Source: Variovorax saccharolyticus (GTDB lineage: Bacteria > Pseudomonadota > Gammaproteobacteria > Burkholderiales > Burkholderiaceae_C). From it: a stretch of 64,000 nt of DNA. The translations under genes were made by a program, and so were the position numbers. The DNA is taken from the NCBI RefSeq assembly GCF_030316765.1, contig NZ_JASZYT010000007.1, forward strand, positions 1 through 64,000, in the 5' to 3' direction. The notes beneath the pieces were generated by a model that was not told the DNA's origin, ran no database searches, and saw only the letters and a program-made list of their open reading frames with translations. The first letter of the stretch is position 1. Each line of letters opens with the position of its first letter. Below, one piece after another: positions 17,771 through 24,231 of this stretch.

Positions 17771-18396
17771 CCGGAAAGCACCCGGTCCACTTCGGCGATG
17801 GCCGACTCGATCACCTGCTCCAGAGGCTGGGCGGCGTCGATGACGACGAAGCCTTCCGGGTCCGCATTCGCCTGCGCCAGGTAGCCCTCGCGGGCGCGCT
17901 TCAGGAAGTCCAGCTCCTGCAGCTCGATGCGGTCGAGCGGGCCGCCGCGCGAGCCGACCCGCTCCAGTCCCAGGGCCGGGTCGAGGTCCAGCACGATGGT
18001 CAGGTCGGGCTTGAAGCCTTCGGTCGCGAAGGCGTTGATCTGCGTCACCAGTTCGAGCGGCAAGCCCTGCGCGTAGTGCTGGAAACTGATGGTTGCGGAG
18101 TCGAAGCGGTCGGAGACCACGACCTTCCCCGCCTCCAGCGCCGGCCTGATCTTCTCCCTGACGTGCTGGGCCCGGGCCGCCGCGAACAGCAGCAGCTCGG
18201 TGATGCCGAACATCTCCGGGGTCTCGGGGCTCAGCAGGATGCCGCGCACCTTCTCGCCGATCGGCGTGCCACCGGGTTCGCGCGTCATCACGGGATCGCG
18301 ACCTTGCCGGCGAAGGTGCTGCTCGATGGCGGCAAGGACGGTGCTCTTGCCGGCGCCGTTGCCGCCATCGCAGACGATCATCCTGCCCTTGCTCAT
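17767..18396 (-). CDS. tmk: Thymidylate kinase (dTMP kinase)
   Basis: A 209-residue dTMP kinase that phosphorylates dTMP to dTDP for DNA synthesis. The P-loop GNGAGKST is at residues 12-19, then TREPGGTPIGEKVR, the DRF motif in VVSDRFDSATISFQHYAQG and the lid RGGPLDRIELQELDFLKR. The P-loop context is CDGGNGAGKST rather than the common FEGxDGAGKST, so it is a divergent version. Its ATG overlaps the mltG stop (ATGA). In many proteobacteria holB follows tmk; here the next gene is the convergent AspT-type transporter, so holB is absent from this site. Confidence 0.9.
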   Translation of the reverse strand: MSKGRMIVCDGGNGAGKSTVLAAIEQHLRRQGRDPVMTREPGGTPIGEKVRGILLSPETPEMFGITELLLFAAARAQHVREKIRPALEAGKVVVSDRFDSATISFQHYAQGLPLELVTQINAFATEGFKPDLTIVLDLDPALGLERVGSRGGPLDRIELQELDFLKRAREGYLAQANADPEGFVVIDAAQPLEQVIESAIAEVDRVLSG

Positions 18397-19418
18397 TGCC
18401 CGCTCCGCTGGTTGGGGTCGGTGCCGCCGCCGCGCTGGTAGCGGTTCACGGCCCGGTTGTGGTCGTCCAGCGAAGTGCTGAACTGGCTCGTCCCGTCGCC
18501 TCGGGAAACGAAATAGAGCGACTTGCTCTGCGCCGGCTGCACCGCCGCCAGCAGCGCGGCCTTGCCGGGCATCGCGATCGGGGTCGGCGGCAGGCCGTTG
18601 CGGGTGTAGGTGTTCCAGGGCGTGTCGGCCTGCAGGTCGCGCTTGCGCAGGTTGCCGTCGAAGCGCGTGCCGAGGCCGTAGATCACGGTCGGATCGGTTT
18701 GAAGCGGCATGCCGAGTCGAAGCCGGTTGGTGAAGACCGCGGCGATCTCGGCCCGGTCCTGCGCCTTGCCTGTCTCCTTTTCGACAATGCTGGCGAGGAT
18801 CAAGGCTTCGTCGGGCGTCTTGAGCGGCAGATCGGCGGCCCGGGCGGACCAGGCGGCGTCCAGCTTCCTGTCCATGGCGCGCATCGCCCGCTGCAGCAGC
18901 GCGATGTCGGTCGAGCCCTTGGAATAGGTGTAGGTGTCGGGGAAGAAGCGGCCCTCGGGATGCACGCCCGGCCGTCCCAGCAGCGCCATCAGTTCCTCGT
19001 CGCTGCGCCCAACGGTTTCGGGCTTGAGCTGTTCGGCCTTGGCCAGCGCGGCACGGACCTGGCGGAAGTTCCAGCCTTCGACCAGCACCAGGCTGCGCGT
19101 GGCCTCCTCGCCGCGCACCAGGATGCTGAGCAGCAGCCGCGGCGTGATGCCGCGGTCGAGCTCGTAGCTGCCGGCGCGCATCTGGCGGTCCTGCCCCGAG
19201 AAGCGGAACCACAGGTAGAGCAGCTGCGGCGGCACGTCGACGCCGGCATCGGCCACCGCCTGGGCGATGCCGCGCGGCGTGGTGCCGGGCTCGACCGACA
19301 GGTCGACGCTCGGAGCGGGCAGCTTGAGGGGCTGGTTGACCCACCAGAGGCCCGCGGCGCCGGCGCCCAGCACAATCAGGGCGGCCAGCAGGAAAAGGGT
19401 GAGGAAGAAGCGGCGCAC
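18393..19418 (-). CDS. mltG: Endolytic murein transglycosylase MltG (YceG)
   Basis: An inner-membrane lytic transglycosylase thought to cut nascent glycan strands. One N-terminal helix (FFLTLFLLAALIVLGAGAAGLWWV) precedes a LysM-like region and the YceG domain, with GRFFPDTYTY and the catalytic-glutamate segment ILASIVEKET. The ending NTYTRNGLPPTPI is family-typical. GTG 19418 (VRRFFLTLF) is preferred as start, giving 341 residues; an ATG at 19493 would give 366 but would leave only 12 bp to the divergent ygfZ and has no ribosome-binding site. It is coupled to tmk through an ATGA overlap. Confidence 0.92.
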   Translation of the reverse strand: MRRFFLTLFLLAALIVLGAGAAGLWWVNQPLKLPAPSVDLSVEPGTTPRGIAQAVADAGVDVPPQLLYLWFRFSGQDRQMRAGSYELDRGITPRLLLSILVRGEEATRSLVLVEGWNFRQVRAALAKAEQLKPETVGRSDEELMALLGRPGVHPEGRFFPDTYTYSKGSTDIALLQRAMRAMDRKLDAAWSARAADLPLKTPDEALILASIVEKETGKAQDRAEIAAVFTNRLRLGMPLQTDPTVIYGLGTRFDGNLRKRDLQADTPWNTYTRNGLPPTPIAMPGKAALLAAVQPAQSKSLYFVSRGDGTSQFSTSLDDHNRAVNRYQRGGGTDPNQRSGQ

Positions 19419-19505
19419 GGGTTCCGGGAAGGGAGGAAAGACGGTAGCAAGAATGGCTAAGCCCTGCGGGCCGAACGGAACTTGGCCGGCCATGATAATT
19501 CAGCG

Positions 19506-20429
19506 ATGACCTCTGTCGTTCCGAATGGCGTCACCGCCCTCTCCCACCTCGGCGTGATCCGCGTCGAAGGCCCCGATGCCGCCAGCTTCCTGCATGGCCA
19601 GCTGACGCAGGATTTCGCCCTGCTCGGCGCCTCCGAGGCCCGCCTGGCCGCCCTGTGCACCGCCAAGGGCCGGGTGATCGCGAGCTTCATCGGCATTCGC
19701 CCCGAACCCGAACGCGTCCTGCTCGTGTGCAGCCGCGACATCCTGGCGGCGACGCTCAAGCGGCTCTCGATGTACGTCTTGCGCGCCAAGGCCAGGCTCA
19801 GCGATGCCAGCGCCGAGTTCGCCCTCTACGGGCTGGCCGGTACCGCCCTGACCGCCAATGGGCTCGACGCCGGGGCATTACCGGGCTTGGCCCGCGCGGT
19901 CGGCGAGGCGCATGCGGTCACGCTCTACCCCTCGGACGGCGTGCCGCGCGCACTGTGGATCGCTGCGGCCGGCAGCCCCGCACCCGAGGGCGCGGCGATC
20001 GACCTGGCGACCTGGCAATGGAGCGAGGTGCGCAGCGGCATCGTGACCTTGACCACGCCGGTGGTCGAGGCCTTCGTGCCGCAGATGATCAACTACGAGT
20101 CGGTGGGCGGCGTGAACTTCAAGAAGGGCTGCTACCCGGGCCAGGAGATCGTCGCGCGCAGCCAGTTCCGGGGCACGCTCAAGCGCCGCACCTACCTCGT
20201 GCAGGCCAGCGACGAGATCGCGGCCGGCGAGGAAGTCTTCGCCGCCAACGATCCCGAGCAGCCGGTGGGCACCGTGGCACAGGCCGCGCCGGCGCCCGGG
20301 GGTGGCTGGGCGGCGCTGATCTCGATCCAGATCGCGGCCATCGACGCCGGCGGGCTGCATGCCCGGGCCGCCGACGGGCCCGCGCTGACCGTCGAGCCGC
20401 TGCCCTACCCGCTACTCGAAGACATCTGA
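19506..20429 (+). CDS. ygfZ: YgfZ/GcvT-like folate-binding protein
   Basis: A 307-residue folate-dependent protein that assists iron-sulfur cluster assembly or repair, for example of the MiaB class. The N-terminus has FLHGQLTQDF and the diagnostic motif K-G-C-Y-x-G-Q-E occurs as NFKKGCYPGQEIVARSQFRG. ATG 19506 is chosen because homologues begin just before the LGVIRVEGPDA strand; a TTG 24 nt upstream is less likely. It is divergent from mltG, a common arrangement in Betaproteobacteria. Confidence 0.95.
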   Translation: MTSVVPNGVTALSHLGVIRVEGPDAASFLHGQLTQDFALLGASEARLAALCTAKGRVIASFIGIRPEPERVLLVCSRDILAATLKRLSMYVLRAKARLSDASAEFALYGLAGTALTANGLDAGALPGLARAVGEAHAVTLYPSDGVPRALWIAAAGSPAPEGAAIDLATWQWSEVRSGIVTLTTPVVEAFVPQMINYESVGGVNFKKGCYPGQEIVARSQFRGTLKRRTYLVQASDEIAAGEEVFAANDPEQPVGTVAQAAPAPGGGWAALISIQIAAIDAGGLHARAADGPALTVEPLPYPLLEDI

Positions 20430-20433
20430 CGAC

Positions 20434-20949
20434 GTGCCGCGCTACGTCGCCTTCCTTCGGGGCGTCAGTCCGATGAACGCCAGGATGCCCGAGCTCAAGC
20501 GCTGCTTCGAGAACGCGGGGTTCACCGAGGTCAGGACCGTGCTGTCGAGCGGCAACGTGGTGTTCGATTCGCGCGCCATGGCGCGGGCCACGCTCGAGCG
20601 CCGGGCCGAGGCGGCGATGCAGCAGCAGCTCGGGCGGAGTTTCCCGACCCTCGTGCGTTCCGCCGAGGCCCTGCGCCAGATGCTCGCGGCGGATCCCTGC
20701 GCGGCGCACGAGGTGCCGGCCGGCGCCAAGCGCGTCGTGACCTTCCTTCGCACGGCGCCCGAAGCGAAGCTCTCGCTTCCCATCGAGCTCGATGGCGCGC
20801 ACATCCTCGCCATGGAAGGCCTGGAGGTCTTCACCGCCTATGTTCCGAGCCCCCGCGGCCCTGTCTTCATGTCGCTGATCGAGAAGACCTTCGGGAATGG
20901 GGTGACGACGAGGACCTGGGAAACGGTCAGGAAGTGCGCGGTGGCTTGA
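20434..20949 (+). CDS. DUF1697 family protein
   Basis: A 171-residue DUF1697 protein, recognised from YVAFLRGVSPMNARMPELKRCFENAG at the N-terminus (read in two parts), VLSSGNVVFDSR in the middle and SLIEKTFGNGVTTRTWETVRK at the end. The biochemical role of the family is unknown. GTG 20434 lies 4 bp after the ygfZ stop, so the two are probably cotranscribed. Confidence 0.9.
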   Translation: MPRYVAFLRGVSPMNARMPELKRCFENAGFTEVRTVLSSGNVVFDSRAMARATLERRAEAAMQQQLGRSFPTLVRSAEALRQMLAADPCAAHEVPAGAKRVVTFLRTAPEAKLSLPIELDGAHILAMEGLEVFTAYVPSPRGPVFMSLIEKTFGNGVTTRTWETVRKCAVA

Positions 20950-21038
20950 TCGGCGCGCCGAGCGCGCCGGCATTTCATGCCATCGCCAGGAACGCGTTTC
21001 GCATAGACTGTTCAAGTTGGCTACTTCTGAAGAACATC

Positions 21039-21302
21039 ATGATGAAGGTATCGTCGGTGGAAGCTCAGAACCGGTTCGGGCAACTGCTCGACAAGGCCCA
21101 GCGCGAGCCGATCGTCATCACGCGCCACGGGCGCCCTGCCGCGTATCTCATTTCTCCTCAGGACATGGAAGCGCTTCAACGCGCGCGTGTCGCCCTTGGC
21201 GAAGGCCGAGGCCATCGGGAGTGGGCCGTTGCCTGCGCGGAGGCATGGAACGCGGTGGAGGGAGATCTGGGATCTTTCGCCGACGAACATTCCACGCTGT
21301 AG
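21039..21302 (+). CDS. Antitoxin: Phd/YefM-type N-terminus with CcdA-like C-terminal tail
   Basis: An 87-residue antitoxin. Its first half, MKVSSVEAQNRFGQLLDKAQ then PIVITRHGRPAAYLISPQDME, is a clear Phd/YefM domain that dimerises and binds the operator. Its last ten residues, GSFADEHSTL, match the toxin-binding tail of CcdA (NGSFADENRDW in F-plasmid CcdA), and the next gene encodes a CcdB-like toxin. It therefore looks like a domain-swapped antitoxin. ATG 21039 and 21042 are both possible starts. The toxin GTG lies 8 bp after the stop. Confidence 0.85.
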   Translation: MMKVSSVEAQNRFGQLLDKAQREPIVITRHGRPAAYLISPQDMEALQRARVALGEGRGHREWAVACAEAWNAVEGDLGSFADEHSTL

Positions 21303-21310
21303 CCGAAGAC

Positions 21311-21640
21311 GTGCCGCAGTTCGACGTCCATCGCAACAAGGGCAGGCAGAGCGCCAGCATTCCCTTCGTGGTGGTGGTTCAATCGGCCCAGTTCGACCGC
21401 TATCGCCGTCGCGTCGTGATTCCGCTGGTCCTGCGCAGCGCGCTGCCAGCGGGAGCGCAAGTCGCCGGCAACCGCATGAACCCCATCTTCGTGCTCGATG
21501 GTTCTGATCTGGTACTGCATCCGCTCGACACCGTCTCGGTGGCCATCGACGAACTGGGCCCCTGCGTCGCTTCCCTGGCCGAGCATGGCCAGCAGATCGC
21601 CGACGCCATGGATGAATTGCTGACGCGCTCGTGGGGATGA
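21311..21640 (+). CDS. ccdB: CcdB-family toxin
   Basis: A 109-residue CcdB-like protein; F-plasmid CcdB poisons DNA gyrase. Family segments are QFDVHRNKGR at the N-terminus, RRRVVIPLV in the centre, NPIFVLDGSDLVLHPLDTVSVAIDELG (read as the central strand pair) and a C-terminus ending SWG. In F-plasmid CcdB the last residues Trp-Gly-Ile are needed for gyrase poisoning; here the protein ends W108-G109 without the isoleucine. GTG 21311 is the start consistent with family length. It forms an operon with the hybrid antitoxin gene. Confidence 0.88.
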   Translation: MPQFDVHRNKGRQSASIPFVVVVQSAQFDRYRRRVVIPLVLRSALPAGAQVAGNRMNPIFVLDGSDLVLHPLDTVSVAIDELGPCVASLAEHGQQIADAMDELLTRSWG

Positions 21641-21728
21641 GGCGCTCGGGGGCTGTGCCGTTGTAGTGACGCGAGGCCTTGGGTATCGGGACCAAGCGGC
21701 GTGGCGAACGGTTGGAGAGTGCATGGAT

Positions 21729-21744
21729 GTAGCTTTTAAGCTAC
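21729..21744. promoter_or_regulatory. Palindromic operator before the higBA-type locus
   Basis: A perfect palindrome GTAGCTT-TT-AAGCTAC overlaps the -10-like TACTAT (21742-21747), just before the start codon at 21754. A repressor-antitoxin bound here would block the promoter, which is the usual autoregulation of type II toxin-antitoxin operons. Binding is inferred. Confidence 0.55.
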
Positions 21745-21753
21745 TATCGATTC

Positions 21754-22078
21754 ATGATCGAGCTCTTCCGGTATCAGCGCGACGACGGGCGCGAACCGTT
21801 TACCGAGTGGCTCGACGGGCTGCGAGACAAGGTGGCGCAGGCGCGCATCCGGGTGCGGCTGCGTCAGGTCGAGGCCGGCATATTTCGGCGATCTGGAACC
21901 GGTGGGCGGCGGCGTTCTCGAACTCCGGGTGCATGTGGGGCCTGGATATCGCGTGTACTGCGGACGTCACGGACGGCGAATAGTCCTCTTGCTTTCCGGC
22001 GGGGACAAGGGCAGCCAGAGCGCGGACATTGACCGGGCCAGGGCGATGTGGAGCGAATGGAAACGAAGGCAATCATGA
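21754..22078 (+). pseudogene. RelE/HigB-type toxin gene, disrupted by a +1 frameshift
   Basis: The N-terminal half reads MIELFRYQRDDGREPFTEWL...LRQVEAG, a HigB/Gp49-type toxin of the RelE superfamily (mRNA interferase). After about nt 21880 the frame changes. The other frame continues FGDLEPVGGGVLELRVHVGPGYRVY...LLLSGGDKGSQ and stops at TGA 22076-22078. One extra base in ATATTTC, where homologues encode EAGNFGD, explains it. Joined, the product would be about 107 residues, normal for the family. As read, no functional toxin is made. The stop overlaps the antitoxin start (ATGA). Confidence 0.82.
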
Positions 22079-22404
22079 GCAAACTCAAGGGCGTGGTGTC
22101 GCATCACGACAAAGAAGTCGCGGAGCTGCGCGGCGATCGCGAACTGGCGGTCGCGTACATGAAGGCAGCAATGCAGTCGCTGGAAGACCCCGAGGACCGC
22201 GCGGCCGGGCTGCTGGCCCTGCGAACCGTCGTGGAAGCCTACGGTGGCCTGGGCGCGGTCGCCGCCGAGGCCGGCATCAGCCGCGAGACCCTTTATCGCA
22301 CGCTGTCGCCTAGGGGCAATCCCACCTTGAAGACCTTGCTGGCGGTGCTCAAGACAGTGGGCATGCGGCTTTCGGTGGAATCCGAGCAGCAGGTGCACGC
22401 CTGA
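22075..22404 (+). CDS. HigA-type antitoxin (HTH addiction-module antidote)
   Basis: A 109-residue helix-turn-helix antidote protein of the type found after HigB-like toxins: acidic N-terminus, then GGLGAVAAEAGISRETLYRTLS and NPTLKTLLAVLKTVGMRLSV, the diagnostic end of this family. ATG 22075 overlaps the toxin stop as ATGA, the usual toxin-first order with coupling; ATG 22057 is a longer alternative. The antitoxin frame is intact while the toxin frame is broken. Confidence 0.88.
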   Translation: MSKLKGVVSHHDKEVAELRGDRELAVAYMKAAMQSLEDPEDRAAGLLALRTVVEAYGGLGAVAAEAGISRETLYRTLSPRGNPTLKTLLAVLKTVGMRLSVESEQQVHA

Positions 22405-22590
22405 GTTCGTTCGGTGCATTGCAGGCAGAACTGCGCTGCGGATTGCGACGAATTCGGACCTTTCCGATAGTTCCATCATTCCCGGTCCCCTAGCATCGCC
22501 GTCTGCGGGTTCCTCACGGAGTGGTCGAGCCGTCCATCAAGGCCGATGCGCCAATGGCGACCTGTACTTCAAATGACCCAGGGTACTCCC

Positions 22591-23213
22591 ATGATCTTGT
22601 ACGTCGACTCGCAGTTCGCATCGCCCTATGCCAGTCCGTCTTCGTGGCATTGACCGAGAAGCAGCTTCCGTTCGAGATCGAGCCCCTCGATCTCGCGGCT
22701 GGCGCGAATCGCAGCACGGCATTTTCGAGGACCTCCCTCACGCAGCGGGTGCCGACTTTGGTGGACGGGGATTTCGCGCTTTCCGAGTCTTCCGCCATCA
22801 CCGAATACCTGGACGAGGCATATCCCCGCCCGCCCATCTATCCTGCCGAGCCGAGGGCTCGCGGGCGAGCGCGACAGGTTCAGGCTTGGTTGCGAAGCGA
22901 TCTGATGTCGCTCCGCATGGAAAGACCGACCGAACTCATCTTCTACCGGCCTGTGCCGGAGCCTCTTTCCCTGGCTGCGCAAACAGCGTCGCAAAAGCTG
23001 TTCGCAGGCGCCCAGGAACTGCTTCGACACGGACATCCCAACCTCTTCGACGAATGGTCGATTGCGGATATCGATCTCGCTGTCATGTTGAACCGGTTGA
23101 TCCTGAACGGCGACGACGTGCCTGCGGATCTCGTCCGTTATGCGGGAGGGCAATGGCAACGCCCATCGGTGCAGCGCTGGGTGCGAATGGAGCGTCCGCC
23201 TCTACCGAAATAG
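22591..23213 (+). pseudogene. yfcF: YfcF-type glutathione S-transferase, frameshifted near its 5' end
   Basis: From ATG 22591 the frame gives MILYVDSQFASPYA, the expected thioredoxin-fold N-terminus, and then hits a stop. The neighbouring frame continues SVFVALTEKQLPFEIEPLDL...LSESSAITEYLDEAYP and RARQVQAWLRSDLMSLRMERPTELIF, closely like E. coli YfcF to its end. Loss of one T in GCCATGTCC (now GCCAGTCC, at 22633/22634) accounts for the break. YfcF is a GST with glutathione-peroxidase activity. Corrected length would be about 207 residues, normal for the family. Confidence 0.82.
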
Positions 23214-23231
23214 GCGAACCCGCCCAGAATC

Positions 23232-24005
23232 ATGCTCACTGCCCTGCGCACCTCGGACAACGGAAAAGTCCTGGCGCGGTCCAGCGCGAAGGCCGACTCG
23301 CCGTTCATGTGTCCGGCGTGCAACCGTGAAGTCGTGCTTCACAAGGGCCTCATCCGCATCCATCACTTCGCACACAAGGCCCGTGTCGCATGCCGGCTCG
23401 GCGCCGGCGAATCCGAAGACCATCTGCTGACCAAGCTGAGCCTCTTCGACGCCCTTCGGACCGAGCCCAACGCGCAGGACGTGGAACTCGAGAAGCGCTT
23501 CGGCAACTGCGTCGGCGATGTCTTCGCGATCATCTCGGGCGTGCCTGTGGCGATCGAAATCCAGCGCAGTGCGCTGGCGGTCCGTGAGATCACGGACCGG
23601 ACGGAGCACTACCACCGGCTCGGCATCGCGGTCCTCTGGATCGGCATCCCGAACGGCGACCTGGGCCTGTCGAGATACAGTCCGGCCGCCTGGGAGCGCT
23701 GGTGTCACGCCGCCTATTTCGGCCGCGTCTATTGCTGGTCTGGCGGGCAGACACTGCGCCCCGTTCACTACGCGCCGTTTGCCCTGCGCGTGGAGGAAAG
23801 CAGTTGGCGCAAGAACGGGCAAGTCCACTCGAGCGGTGGCTACGACAGGCGTTCAAGACGCTGGCGAAAACCTCAACCCGGCCAACCCGTGCTGGTGTCG
23901 AACGGATTCAGAAGGACTCCGCGCCAAGCCTGGACGGGCGGTTCGGTGCATGTCCCGGAATGCACGCTCTTCATCGACCGGCAGCCGAACTGGTGGGATC
24001 AATGA
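23232..24005 (+). CDS. CoiA-like competence-family protein with nuclease-like core
   Basis: A 257-residue protein of the CoiA family. It has an N-terminal zinc-ribbon-like MCPACNREVVLHKG, then RIHHFAHKARVACRLG and a restriction-endonuclease-like core GDVFAIISGVPVAIEIQRS, in which D, E and Q match the nuclease motif. CoiA promotes recombination during natural transformation in Firmicutes; relatives in Proteobacteria are mostly uncharacterised and often lie in accessory DNA. It sits beside two toxin-antitoxin loci. The C-terminal third is unusually basic and may be degenerate or lineage-specific. Confidence 0.75.
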   Translation: MLTALRTSDNGKVLARSSAKADSPFMCPACNREVVLHKGLIRIHHFAHKARVACRLGAGESEDHLLTKLSLFDALRTEPNAQDVELEKRFGNCVGDVFAIISGVPVAIEIQRSALAVREITDRTEHYHRLGIAVLWIGIPNGDLGLSRYSPAAWERWCHAAYFGRVYCWSGGQTLRPVHYAPFALRVEESSWRKNGQVHSSGGYDRRSRRWRKPQPGQPVLVSNGFRRTPRQAWTGGSVHVPECTLFIDRQPNWWDQ

Positions 24006-24015
24006 GGCCTGCCCC

Positions 24016-24231
24016 TCAGCAGCACCGCCCCTTCCCACCCCCATACCGCGCCTCCAGCCGCTCCCTGAAAAACGCTTCGTAGCTCATCGCCTCCTGTCCC
24101 GGGTGGGTGTGCGCCATGTGGCTCAGGTAGGCGTCGTAGTCGGGCAGTCCGACCATCAGGCGCAACGACTGCGTGAGCGAGCGCCGCAGGTAGCGCCCGG
24201 TCTCGGCCAGGCTGGCGCCGCTGGTTCTCAT
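24016..24231 (-). CDS. YbdD/YjiX family small protein
   Basis: A 71-residue protein of the YbdD/YjiX family (DUF466), with the hallmark LPDYDAYLSHMAHTHPGQEAMSYEAFFRER split across its centre and a Cys-Cys C-terminus. It almost always follows cstA or btsT and probably assists the transporter; the mechanism is not known. Its ATG overlaps the cstA stop as ATGA, so the two are translationally coupled. Confidence 0.93.
   Translation of the reverse strand: MRTSGASLAETGRYLRRSLTQSLRLMVGLPDYDAYLSHMAHTHPGQEAMSYEAFFRERLEARYGGGKGRCC

Noticed and set aside
19419..19493. Longer MltG start at ATG 19493
   Set aside because: It lacks a ribosome-binding site, leaves only 12 bp to divergent ygfZ and adds a non-family N-terminus; GTG 19418 begins just before the membrane helix.
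21754..22078. Programmed ribosomal frameshift in the HigB-type toxin
   Set aside because: No slippery heptamer or downstream stimulatory structure is evident, and homologues have the same motif in one frame.
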